The notes beneath the pieces are model-generated. The model did no database searches, had not been told where the DNA came from, and saw nothing but the letters and a program-made list of their open reading frames with translations. Shown piece by piece: positions 1 through 10,604 of a stretch of DNA of 64,000 bases. Source of the stretch: Owenia fusiformis (lineage: Eukaryota > Annelida > Polychaeta > Sabellida > Oweniidae); contig CAIIXF020000005.1 of the NCBI GenBank assembly GCA_903813345.2, positions 11,103,375-11,167,374 of the forward strand, in the 5' to 3' direction. The position numbers and the translations under genes are program-made. How positions within the stretch are numbered: position 1 is the first letter of the stretch; every line of letters starts with the position of its first letter.

Positions 1-974
1 TTGTTTTTCACTTCCTCATCCAATGACCTTGACAAATACTTGGTCACATGACAGTCATGTGACAGAAAAAGTTCTTTAGAGTTGACCTGAGATTTGAGAA
101 GTTTGATAGGCGAGACGAGAGTCTTATTTAAATGTATTAGTTTTTACCAAATAGAACTAACTATTTGGATGACTCAGAGTCTGAGAGTGAGAAATACACA
201 GTGAGAAAATCAAATTCCCTTTTCATTATGATTTCGTGATTACTCTATAGGACTCCTTTAACAAGTACGACGCATGCGCACAAAGGTGATGTAAAAAATT
301 CTAAAAAGTTCGTCAAAATCATCAATAAAGTAGAAGAATTTCTTGCGTATTATATGGTGATATTTTGTAAGTTGCTTGTTACTGTTTGATATATAAACAT
401 TTCACTTTCAAGTAGAGCAACTGAATTTGAAAACTAAAGTAAGAGATGTCTACCTCTTATCAATATTTCTAGGCTATCTAATGATGGCTAGACTTACTTC
501 GGTCCAAAGCCTTCTCTATATTCCGGCTTTGAGGAGGAAGATTGAGCTGCCTTAGTATTATAAATATTGTAAATCATTGTGTCACACGCACAGTAAATAT
601 GGCATAATAATATGAAATATACCTTTATGTATAGATTTGAAGAACATCAGCTCACATCCCCGTCTGAATCTATTGTTATATTTGATTTCTTTAAGCGAGA
701 ATAATTTCAAATGTTATTCACGTCCAGAACCGGAAGCCATTTTTAGCTACAGCGAGAAAATTTCACCATGTGTCAAACTCCGAAATGAAGTTTTGAAATA
801 TCTAAATCCAGACAAGCAACGCTTCATCCTAAATATGATTAATATTCTTAAAACTATTTATAAAATTTATTAAAAATGAGTTCTAGGTGCGTGTAGGTGC
901 GTATAGCACAGTACATACGAAATCAATGAAGTTTCGTCTAGCTGTAAGCTAGAGACTCGAGTAAGGCTAGACTA
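1..974. other. Unassigned AT-rich flank
   Basis: I see no recognisable gene here. A 78-codon open frame at 637-873 has no familiar motif and no splice or promoter support, so I do not call it. The stretch ends where a 118-bp repeat arm begins near 975. Confidence 0.5.
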
Positions 975-1092
975 AAGGCTGTTACACTGCTTCAAAGGCA
1001 AGCAGTTAAACCTGAAATATAAGAAATCTAAATAATATTGTGCAATAAATATAGAAAAATATATTCATTTTGCACACAAATGACATTTGTAT
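975..1092 (+). repeat. Left arm of widely spaced inverted repeat
   Basis: This arm is the diverged reverse complement of 4974-5093. It contains the shared words TGTTACACTGCTTCAAAGGC and TTTTGCACACAAATGACATT in inverted order. The two arms bracket about 3.9 kb that holds the LINE remnant and the CAGGCCTG elements. They could be the ends of one composite element or just two opposite copies of a dispersed repeat. Confidence 0.7.
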
Positions 1093-1136
1093 TTGTTGGA
1101 TTGCTTGTAAATTGGCTTATAAAGTCTGTACTCTTA

Positions 1137-1375
1137 CAGTTTTGGGGACAAAAATAAATGACAGGTCGATTTTCGATCACCATTTCCTAATTATGGTGGT
1201 CTGAAAGCCCATAATTTCCAATATTGTCTAGATACATATCCCTTAAAATTTGTATATTTTACATTTTGTATAATATCATCCACTGATTTATGGCCTCTTG
1301 TAAATTCTCTTATTTTTAACATGGGAAATCCTCACTTCAGCAAATCCACCTGTCATTTATTTATGTCCCCAACTG
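1137..1375. mobile_element. Tc1/mariner-type MITE, 239 bp, TA target
   Basis: Terminal inverted repeats of about 32 bp start CAGTTTTGGGGACA on the left and end TGTCCCCAACTG on the right. A TA dinucleotide flanks each end (1135-1136 and 1376-1377). Size, TA target and lack of a long frame fit a non-autonomous Tc1/mariner element. It sits directly upstream of the LINE coding remnant. Confidence 0.8.
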
Positions 1376-1379
1376 TACA

Positions 1380-2146
1380 GAGCTGATTACAGAGTTGATA
1401 AACTTGTCTCCTGGGCATCAACATGGCAAATGAAATTCCATCCATCAAAATGCTATGTGCTAAATATTCACAAAGGTAAATCCCCTATCATGCACAATTA
1501 CACCATGCTAGGGGAAAACCTTAAGTCGGTAACACACATCCCATACCTAGGAATTGACATCACAAATAACTTACGCTGGACTACACATATTCAAACTATT
1601 GTATCCAAAGCCAATAAGGTGCTTGGATTTCTCAGGCGCAACCTCCATCAATGCCCTGAAAAAGTGAAGTCTCAGGCGTATAAGTCACTAGTCCGGCCGA
1701 ATTTAGAGTATGCCAGCTCGGCATGGGATCCATACCGACAAAAAGATATTGATATGTTGGAACAGGTACAGAGAAGAGCAGCCAGGTTTGTAACCAAATG
1801 TCACTCAAGGGAACCAGGCTGCGTCACCAAAGCTCTTCAAGACCTACAGTGGGAGCCACTGAAGGAGCGTCGAGAGGCTGCTAGAGTTTTCCTTTTCTAC
1901 AAAGGAAAGCAGAACCTAGCAGCCATCGACGTGCCTCCATACTTCCGCCAACAGATCAATACCAACACCAGGTTGTATCATCCTTCTAAGTTCATACAAC
2001 CATCAACTAGAACGGATGCATACAAATTTAGCTATTTCCCTAGGACAATAGCTAAATGGAACACTCTACCTGGTGACATCTTAGACTGTGACAGTCTAAG
2101 TAGTTTTAAATCATCATACTATGCCTATGTCAATAACTGCAATTAA
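1380..2146 (+). mobile_element. Non-LTR retrotransposon, 3' end of reverse transcriptase (5'-truncated)
   Basis: The open frame encodes the end of a CR1/Jockey-type reverse transcriptase. Visible are the motif-D-like WQMKFHPSKC, then YLGIDITNNLRW followed by HI (motif E), and the usual downstream thumb region with RRNLHQCPEKVKSQAYKSLV, LEYASSAWDPY, QRRAARFV and a C-terminal FPRTIAKWNTLP. The YADD-containing palm and any ORF1 are absent, so the copy is 5'-truncated, apparently at or near the MITE at 1137-1375. The frame is open into TAA at 2144-2146, followed by an untranslated tail. It is inactive as it stands. Family placement rests on remembered motif order, not on a search. Confidence 0.85.
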
Positions 2147-2680
2147 ATAGGTGTGTTTTTAATATAGATCTATGTTTTAATGTAAAGGGTCCCCAGTGCA
2201 CAGCAACAAGCCTGCAGTACTGGTAAAGAGGGGTGATGTCAACGCGGTAGCCTGACAGTCTCCCCAGGTAAAATGAGATGTTAACCATAGATCTATTTTT
2301 AAATGTTAAGGTTTTAAATTATATTCTATTCAAATTCTATCACTGTTAAATTATATATCTGCTTGATATGGGCTTATTAGCCTTTTGCAGATTATTGACA
2401 TAGACATAGAGCTGTCAAGTGTCCCGCGAATGGCGGGATTATCCCGCGAATTTGATCTAAATTTGGCTAATTTGCGTGTCCTGTAATATCCCACTAAGTT
2501 CTGCAAATGTCGGCTTTGTCCTCCGCGACCTAATTTGAAAAGTGCTGCCAAACTCCCAGTGCATCAGCTCATCAAAGACTGCTTTTGGAAAGACCATATA
2601 GTCCATTTATAAAACTGTGATTTTGGTCCAAATAACACCATAGTTGGCTTCTCAAGTACCTAGTATGACGTTATTTGGTA
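2147..2680. other. LINE 3' tail and unassigned sequence
   Basis: The first part is probably the untranslated tail of the LINE. Around 2417-2520 lies a segment with repeated CCCGCGAAT words, also seen at 4150-4215, which looks like another dispersed repeat. I see no coding signal. Confidence 0.4.
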
Positions 2681-3240
2681 TTCAAACATGACCGTGCTCT
2701 ATTCAAATTTCTCAACCAATCAGAATGCAGCATAGCCAATATAGAACGTTCTCTAATTCTCCATAGATGCACGACCATGCTCTATTCAATCTGCAATTTG
2801 CATTGTTTTGAGTGACGTCACATCTCAGCTGCACATCTGGGGCTCTGTCCGGGGATAGCTGTTCTTTTTTACTCCCTCCGTAACTACTGTAACTATTTAA
2901 CTATGGCTGACTAACTTCAAGTTTATACACCGTATAAAATCTAAAACGGGGAGTAAAATAGAACAGCCCAAACAAATTCTAAAATTTTTCCGGCCGACTT
3001 CAGAATCTTGACAGCATGCGTATTCTTCCTTCATGCCCGTTCCACAGACACGGCTTTTACTAATTTTCATGTTTGAATCGGAATAAATAATGATAGGCCA
3101 TTCAATATGGTGAAGTTCAGCACTCGTTGGACAGAATGTTAGTACAAATGCACTCACCTTCGGTTCGTGCTTTGTACAACATTCTGTCCAACTCGTGCTG
3201 AATTTCACCATATTGAATGGCCTATCATTATTTATTCCTT
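2681..3240. mobile_element. Hairpin MITE, copy 1
   Basis: This copy shares its first about 110 bases and its terminal hairpin with 38303-38705. The 3' part (3080-3240) is a near-perfect inverted repeat with arms of about 69 bp and a 22-base loop. The middle carries about 160 bp more than copy 2, including a small inverted pair of its own (GGGGATAGCTGTTCT against AGAACAGC). There is no coding capacity; frames here are shadows of the palindrome. Confidence 0.8.
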
Positions 3241-3522
3241 AATCAAAATAAAGAGGAAGAGTGTAATTTTCATTTTAATTAGAAAAATAGGAATGTATGC
3301 CACGAATAGTTCCAACGTTGGCCTTTTAACTACGCTAGTCACGGCCTCCATCTCAGAACTGAGCAAATGTTAGTAAACGCAAGTTCCAATAAATGGACAC
3401 TGATACATCAAAAAGAAACCTGGCTCCCTATAATTTGATGTAGATAATCGAACCCCTATATGAATAGGTACATTTTAATATATAACACTATGTGGGGGTA
3501 AATGTTTTATAGTTGGACGTTG

Positions 3523-4019
3523 CAGGCCTGTCAACTTGGGGACACCTAACATGAGTGACTTGCAAATGTTGAACACCTTTGTTCAAATTTTGGACACCTT
3601 GGTCCAAATCTGAACATCTTGGCCACAATTTGAGCACCTTTTTTCAATTTTATTGCATTTAATCAAATTTTGGACACCTCAATTTTTCGCGCTCGCTACC
3701 CTCGCGATATCGTCAACGGGGGGGGGGGGGGGGGGGGGGGGGGTAGGTACGAAAATTTCCAATTAACATGCGTGACACATACGGGATTCGCGTGACAAAT
3801 CCGAACAAATTGCGTTCGGTTTTTTCCGACGTTCGTATTTTTACCGTATCGTCAACATATTTTGAAAAATTTTCTACAGAAATATTTTTGCGTGACAATT
3901 ACCAGGTAAAATGCGTATTTGCGTGACATTTTCTGTCACGCAAAAAAAACTGGCGTGACTTCAAATTCTTCAGCAAATGCGTGACAAATACGCAAATTGC
4001 GGGACAGTTGACAGGCCTG
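3523..4019. mobile_element. CAGGCCTGTCAACT-ended DNA transposon, copy 1
   Basis: Both ends carry the same 14-base inverted terminus (CAGGCCTGTCAACT at the left, its complement at the right). The 6-bp duplication ACGTTG lies on each side (3517-3522 and 4020-4025). The 497-bp body has repeated 'hexamer-TGAACACCTTTGTCCAA' lines on the left and repeated GCGTGACA words on the right, with a 26-base G run at 3718-3743. A 6-bp TSD is unusual; Dada elements are one superfamily with 6-7 bp. There is no transposase frame. Confidence 0.8.
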
Positions 4020-4278
4020 ACGTTGGTCAAGAATGCCAAAAGTGCAAAGTATTGTTCAGAATTTTTGAATTTTGTGTTGGATTACAATACTCACACCTAA
4101 AGCGTGGTTTTTTGATGTTTGATAAATCAGTATCTGAAAGTTTGATTTGACATGTGCCCCAATCACGCAAATCCCGCAAATTTAGGTGAATGTCCCGCAA
4201 ATCCCGCGAATTTAGGGCACTTTGTCTTAAAAGATCTGTCCCCCTATGAAGTCTTTGGTGACTTATTCGCACAATCAT

Positions 4279-4475
4279 CAGGGCTGTCAACTTGGGACCA
4301 CCTAATATGAGTGACTTACAAATGTTGGACACTGAAGTCCAAATCTGAACACTTTTGTCCCAATTTTGAACACCTTTGGCCAACTTTTAAACACCTTTGG
4401 CCAAAGTTTGAGCACCTTTGCTAAACTTTTATCACCTCAAATTTTTCGCGCTCGCTACGCTCGCGATGTCGTCAA

Positions 4476-4539
<64 letters not shown>

Positions 4540-4813
4540 AGGTACGAAAATTTCCAATGAACATGCGTGACATATACGGGATTCGCGTGACAAATCCGAA
4601 CAAATTGCGTTCGTTTTTTTCCGACGTTCGTATTTTTACCGTATCATAAACATATTTTGAAAACTTTTTTACAGAAACATATTTGCGTGACAATTACCAG
4701 GTAAAATGCGTATTTGCGTGACATTTTGTGTCACGCAAAAAAACTGGCGTGACTTCAAATTCTTCAGCAAATGCGTGACTAATACGCAAATTGCGGGACA
4801 GTTGACAGGCCTG
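4279..4813. mobile_element. CAGGCCTGTCAACT-ended DNA transposon, copy 2
   Basis: This is a second full copy, 535 bp, about 260 bp from copy 1 and in the same orientation. Its ends are CAGGGCTGTCAACT and the complement of CAGGCCTGTCAACT, flanked by the 6-bp duplication AATCAT (4273-4278 and 4814-4819). The two independent 6-bp duplications establish the element's boundaries. It carries an uninterrupted 62-base G run at 4477-4538. Confidence 0.82.
4477..4538 (+). repeat. 62-base poly-G tract
   Basis: There are 62 consecutive G residues at the same internal point (after CGTCAAC) as the 26-base tract of the neighbouring copy at 3718-3743. The tract has therefore expanded since insertion. Length may be uncertain because long homopolymers are error-prone in sequencing. 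Confidence 0.9.
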
Positions 4814-4973
4814 AATCATGCAAATCCTTTAAATGTTCACGGGGGTTGACAGTACTGCTCTTATATTTTGATGCTTCTCTACCATGTTAATTCTCAAAAA
4901 ATAACATGGCAGACAGACCTCAAATTACAAGAGGGCACAGGCTTATTGCACTAAACACTAAATAATCTGAAAT

Positions 4974-5093
4974 ATACAAATGTCATTCGTGTGCAATATG
5001 AATATATTTTTCTATATATTATGGCACAATGGTCTATAGATTTCTTATTTTTCAGGTTCAACTGCTTGCCTTTGAAGCAGTGTAACAGACTGT
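4974..5093 (-). repeat. Right arm of widely spaced inverted repeat
   Basis: This is the reverse-complement partner of 975-1092, diverged by scattered substitutions and small indels. Confidence 0.7.
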
Positions 5094-5808
5094 AGCGCAA
5101 ATATATAGTACCTCAGTCACTAGTCAGTCAATGCATTTCTGATTTTTGTTTCGTGAAATTTTGACACAGTCAGCACTATATATTACTAAAGGTAGAGTAT
5201 ACCATTGATAGTGCTGACTGTGAATTTTGATTATTTTCACCGAGACAAACTCATCATGATCGATGAAGCTTAGGGCCAGGGGCAATCTCAGCCACAGGGC
5301 ATTTACGGACAAAGCCTTGATTTGGCAGGATTGTTGTCCTCGGACCAGATAAGTTCCTAGGGTTCCAACTCAATACTTTGATCTCCACGCTTGAACTTAT
5401 ATCTTGATCACTTCTTGTGTGTTTTGCAATTTTTTGTCAGAACAAAAACTCGCGATTCTATTTCTGAAGTGTAAAAATTACAACTGTTTGATTTTGAATC
5501 ATGTCATGACTCCATATAACAACCAAATATCAGGATGGAATGCTGGGAGCCAATCCTCCTTGACAATAAACTTATGATGATCATCATCGGCAAACTGACG
5601 AATTGAGTCAGAGTAATAAACTAAGACCAGATTGCACAACATACATTTTTTATTTTATTAGGTTCTATTGCGCATCATATATGCATGCATTTAGAAAACA
5701 TACATATAAAAACATATGAAATTGAACTGATTGCCTCCCTCTATATGTATGAATGCATATCACGTAATTATGAATAATTTTCTTACTTTCAAGGCTTGTA
5801 CATGTACC
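5094..5808. other. 5' flank of the ASB-like gene
   Basis: Nothing coding is recognised. A pyrimidine-rich acceptor-like site (TTTCTTACTTTCAAG, ending at 5793) lies 15 bases before the chosen start codon. The transcript may therefore have an untranslated upstream exon. Confidence 0.4.
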
Positions 5809-7835
5809 ATGGAGGAAATGGAAGCTTCAAATCCATCAGGCAGGAGTATTTGTTGGGTCCCTGGGCCTTGTTGCGATGAAGAGCCCTGCAGAGAGTGCCT
5901 CATCTCTAACGTCATGTCTGGCGATATGAACATAGTGACATCTATGTACGAATGGGTGAAAGACAATTGCAAAAAAGAAGTACAAACTCAGTGCCTTGAG
6001 AAAATGCTCCATGTTGGGAGCTATAAGAACATACCGGAAGTGGTGAAATACATTATCTCCGAGGGTGCACTTATCGACTTCATACCAAGTGATGAGAACA
6101 TGGATTTTCTTGATAATCCCGTGCTTAATCCACCTGGAAATCCGCTTCTGTTTGATGACAGGACTGATATAGATGCTGGTATGTCACCCCTCATGCTCGC
6201 AGTTGTCCACAATAATTTAGAACTTGTAACTTGGCTTATTGAAAAAGGAGTGTCACTTGATATTCGTATTGAAGACCAAACTGCACTGACTTGTGCAATG
6301 AACTGTCCTGACCCTGATATGGTAAAACTGTTAATGGAGCATGGTGCTGATCCTAACAAACCATGCTTCCTGGGAACTGCATTACACAGATGTATTGAAT
6401 GTGAGGATAAGAACCATGAAAAACTTGCAGTATTATTATCATATGACAGAACTGATGTAAATGCAATGGACAAGCCACAACAAAATGTCAAGGACAATAA
6501 TGATAAAAGAAAGCAGTCCCAAAGCATTGGAAATGAAAACAATGCTGAACCAAACAATCACAATCAGATTCCAATACTTGAACATGGAGAAGCTGACAAT
6601 GATCCTGTTGAGCTACACAATGCAGATAACATTGCTGGTAATGCTGATCCACAAAACAATAATCTGGAAGCAATTGGTGATAACCTGGAAATACCACACA
6701 ATGGTATTAACGAACAACCCGGTGATAATGTTCAAAATGCTGGAAATATTCCAGCCCAAATGACAATGTTGTTCATGATGGTGAAGTTGAGATTAACAAT
6801 GATGCAGATGATAATGGTGGTGAAGGAGGAGTTGTTGTCAATGTAAATAACAATGGTGCAGATGACAATCTGGTGAATAATGATGATGATGAACACAGTG
6901 AAAGTGGAGATGGGGAGACTGATATTCTTTTAGGTGCTATTGATTACGAGAATGCAATTCCTTGTTCACCTCTTATGTTTGCCTGTGATGGTGGTGAGGA
7001 AAAAATAGTTGAGATGCTCATCGAGAGAGGTGCAGAAGTGAACATGATTAGTAGTATTCAACATGGGCCAGCTGTTACTGCCTTAATGAACGCCTGTCAC
7101 GCTGAGAGTATCCCATGTATGGAGCTGCTCATCAAGGCAGGAGCTGACCCAAAGATCACAGACAGCAATGGTGATACGTTGCTCATTAAAGCAGCATGCA
7201 CTGGAAATATAGATATCGTCAACTATGTGATGAAACTGAGTGATTTCAATGTGAATACTGCTAACAAGTTCGGTAAAACTGCTCTGATTGCTGCGACTAA
7301 GTCATATCGATTGAAAGAGGATCTGTCAGTTATGAAGGTTTTGCTTGAGAATAAAGCAGACCCAAATGTGTACAGTAAGGGGAATAATGCTCTGTTCAAT
7401 GCATTTGAAACTCTGAAGTCCTTGGATGCTATAAAAATGCTTGTTGAAAATGGTGCTAATACAGGGCTTATGCTGGGAGGAGTTGTTCAATTAATCAAAC
7501 GTTCCATCAAAAATAACATCTTCCAAAATCAGGACATCATAAACGTAACACGTACCAAAGATATTGAGATCTTCCGTTTTCTTGCAAAATCACAAAGTCA
7601 GACATGCTTGACCGCCTTCCAACAGGCCATGGACATGTACCTGAAGGGGACAAAAGAGGAGGCTGAACTTGTAGCTGCATGTCATGATATCCCTAAGGTT
7701 CTCAGTCTCCAACATCAGTGCAGGGACGCTATCAGGCTACATTCATTTATGCACTTTCCATGTGTATTTGCCCACTGTGTGGACAGCTTTGACATTCCAG
7801 TTCATCTTAAAAATTACATTATGTTTAAAGACTAG
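5809..7835 (+). CDS. Ankyrin-repeat and SOCS-box (ASB-like) protein, with one frameshift
   Basis: This is probably the substrate receptor of a Cullin-5/Elongin-B/C ubiquitin ligase. The start ATG at 5809 lies in a strong ACCATGG context. Residues 1-25 are Cys-rich (CWVPGPCCDEEPCREC). Ankyrin repeats lie at about 120-215 and 380-545, with signatures such as SPLMLAVVHNNLELVTWLIEKG, split here as SPLMLAVVHN then NLELVTWLIEKG, and MELLIKAGADP. Between them is a linker of about 150 residues rich in Asn, Asp and Gly. The last 45 residues form a SOCS box: BC-box SLQHQCRDAI, then FDIPVHLKNYIMF as Cul5-box. The frame slips by one base near 6750-6760 (before the slip NAGNIPAQ, after it PNDNVVHDGE), with Asn/Asp-rich coding on both sides. 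This may be a real lesion, a sequencing error or an unrecognised small intron. A 9-base-spaced pair of AATAAA signals lies near 8218. Confidence 0.82.
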
Positions 7836-8464
7836 CCATGAAAGTATGTCCACTCTGGTACAAAAAGTAATGTATTGCACCATAACCTTAACCAGTTCAT
7901 TTGATCAGAAGGCTTGGAGAATAACTGCTACATAAAAAATGTTTAGGTAAAATGTGAAATTTTGTCAGCTGATGGAATTCAGGTATACAAAAATATTGTA
8001 GTTTTTAACATAACCAAACTTTGGGACATTTGAACACTTCACACAATTTAAGTTTTTCTGATTGTTGAATTTTTTTCTGTGATTGAAATTTCTTTAAACA
8101 AAAATGATCTTTAAAAACTGGAGGGTTATGTTGAGTACAGTATAACGGGTATTACAGGTGATTATATCACAAAGTCAATATTATACGTTGTCTCTATGAG
8201 GGAGCAGGATGCAGGCAATAAATAAAAAGAAACTTGTTTATTTAAATTTCCTTCAGCTAGGAAACTGCATTTGTGGAATACATGTAGTTAGAGAAACTCA
8301 TACTTTAACATTCTCCAAGACCAGGAAAGGGGAATTTTGAAACGAATCTAAAAGTTGTCAGGGGGAATTCAAGAATGTCTGAAATTGTCATGAAGAAGTC
8401 AGCCAGGGAGAGTTAAGGCACTATAAACAGCTTAATATAATATAGTCATAAATACTTCATTTTT
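7836..8464 (+). other. Probable 3' UTR and flank of the ASB-like gene
   Basis: This stretch is AT-rich and noncoding. An AATAAATAAA cluster at about 8217-8226 is the best polyadenylation candidate for the upstream gene. Confidence 0.4.
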
Positions 8465-8591
8465 TGACACCACGATAAGTGGTGACATACTGTTATATCA
8501 TGGGCTTTCAAATACAAATTTTGTGTATGGCAATTGTTGTTCAGTGGTTGGTGTATGGCGTGACATCTGTAACAAATGGCAGGCTGTGACA
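8465..8591 (+). mobile_element. TGTCACCAC-ended MITE, diverged copy
   Basis: The left end is TGACACCACGATAAGTGGTGAC and the right end carries CTGTAACAAATGGCAGG with GTGACA. Both match the better copy at 39097-39242. Confidence 0.6.
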
Positions 8592-9239
8592 GTTTGCATG
8601 CTATATTTTTTAAGTCAGTTGGTACAGTATTCTTAACAAAAGAATATTTAACTTAAATAATGAAAACTTAGGAAACCTATAGAAGCTGATGTGGTCATAT
8701 TTGATCTGGATCACATTTTAAAACATACACGTTGAAAATCTTAGGCACCTATTTCCTAAAACAAAGTACTGAATGATATTGACAAACGGTTACCTGGGGG
8801 ACTTTCTGTTTTTGTGACATGAGAACTATGATATTGGGTCCAGAAGTCATGAACGAATAATCAACAGTCCTATTGAACACAATTTTCTGTGTATATAAAG
8901 GTATATTTATCTTTATAAATGTAAAAGTGTACGACCACTTTAATTTTTGTAGGTTTCAAAAGAAATATAGGTCACAAATCCCTGGCATCCGCCCTGGCAC
9001 GTTTTGATGTTCGGTCACATAACATTGAAGACCTCTTTCAATAACCGACTGTGGGCATGAGCAAATATTTAAAACAAATTGTCATGATTTTAAATCGAGC
9101 CAAATGCTTATTTACAATCACACGATGGCCACTTTAGTAATTTAAATATTCTTATGCACGTACTTTGAAACTATCCCTTACTAGTAGCCACACGTATTGA
9201 ATTTTTGCATTAACAATAACACACCGGAATAACCTGACA

Positions 9240-9445
9240 ACGGTAACGTACGTCAGATATCATTGTCACAAATGGCGGACATAACCGTCGGATGTTGTAC
9301 TAGTATTGTACGTCAAAATTCATGTTCACGATCCTTACTGCCAGAATGCTTTGAATTTGGTCGAAAGAATTCAAAGATGCGATGTAGGTTGCTTAGCTTT
9401 TTGAGAGAAATATATATCACGGAGGTATCAACTAGAGTTTATTGA
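9240..9445 (+). other. CpG-richer patch with ATG in AAATGGCGGAC context
   Basis: The motif AAATGGCGGAC is a classic promoter-proximal start-site context (YY1-like) and begins an open frame of about 57 codons from 9272. No donor site or recognisable protein follows. It could be a first exon or a promoter; I cannot assign a gene. Confidence 0.2.
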
Positions 9446-9448
9446 GAT

Positions 9449-9596
9449 ATTACGGCGGGCGTATACGGCGGCCGTAGCTTCACAAAATTGATATAGAAAA
9501 TCTACATCGTACATGTACTGCTTATCCCTATATTTTATGCTGCATATTTCTCTCGATTTTTGGGAAGCTACGGCCACCGTGCGGTTGCCGTACATT
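9449..9596. mobile_element. Short hairpin MITE with TACGGC ends
   Basis: Inverted ends of about 30 bp, both containing GGCCGTAGCTTC facing inward, enclose about 85 bp of AT-rich sequence. The outermost bases are TACGGCGGGCG and the complement of TACGGCAACCG. It is not coding. Confidence 0.65.
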
Positions 9597-9739
9597 AAAT
9601 GTGACTGAGGAATAAGAGGGGTTCACCTCTCAATAGTGTGCATGTGTCCAAAAACGAATCCATTTGACATGATTTTAGTATGTTTTTGATAAAACTCTGA
9701 AACGGTTCATGGTATCACACATTTCCTCTTTCTGGCTGA

Positions 9740-9830
9740 CAAACGAGTACGAAAATGTGTAGACGGATGCAAGGGATTGTTTCTCTCATCGATGGTCGTG
9801 GGTTCGATCCCCACTGGGGTTGATTGACTT
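9740..9830 (+). repeat. tRNA-like fragment (possible SINE head)
   Basis: A perfect T-arm is present (GTGGG, loop TTCGATC, CCCAC at about 9788-9804), and the loop matches the Pol III B-box GGTTCGATCC. I could not build an acceptor stem or a clear D-arm. A tRNA-derived SINE fragment is more likely than a functional tRNA. Confidence 0.35.
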
Positions 9831-10604
9831 TTTCACATCAGCCCTTAGCACAAGAGTTCGTCCTGTGAGATGATTTAATGCGCGATGCAAAGATGGATAG
9901 ATATAAATAGAATATAAAATATATATAAATGCCACTAGTCGATGGGCTCACATGGAGAAAGATATTTGCGAGGCAAACGCAAGGATCATGAATCAACAAG
10001 TTACAATAAAAGTTATCAGCTGCATGATAGACCCTACAAACAGACGGACGGGCGAGTGGCATGGATGGGTTGGTGCCGGGGATTTGTGAACTTTCTTATT
10101 ACCTTGGATTCCATTGCATTTCGTGTTTTGTAAAAAAGTGTTTCTTGGCGATAAATGGGATACTAAGTAACACTGTCTGTAACAGTGGCTATTAGATCAA
10201 ATAAACCCAAAAATTACGATGTAATGGAGCCTAAGGTGCAGCGTGCCGTTGACCAAGATGACATAGTAGTAGGTGTACCTAGTGAAACTCGCAAAATTTA
10301 ATAGCCGCGAAATCGTGTTTTCTCAAAATTGGCGATATTAACCGGGAGCACAGTATGCTCATGCTGCCTGGTTTGATTTTACTACAGTCTCCGAGTTTTT
10401 CACAAATGTTTTAAACACAAAGGTTTTAAATAAATTGTGTTCACGCGAGTTAAAATTAAGAAGCTTTATTGCAAGGGTAGTACGGCCACTCAACATACTT
10501 TTTTACCTGTGTCATACACAAGGACCTACTTGCATTGGTTAATCTGTTAACATCGTGTGATAGAATAAAAACTCAGTTACATTTTTAGACAAATTATCCA
10601 GTAA

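Noticed and set aside
4366-4693. Frames with poly-Gly or poly-Pro runs
   Set aside because: Products of the 62-base G tract inside a transposon.
6021-6557. 178-codon minus-strand frame
   Set aside because: Antisense shadow of the ankyrin coding region.
9740-9830. Functional tRNA gene
   Set aside because: Only the T-arm is convincing; acceptor and D-arms do not form.
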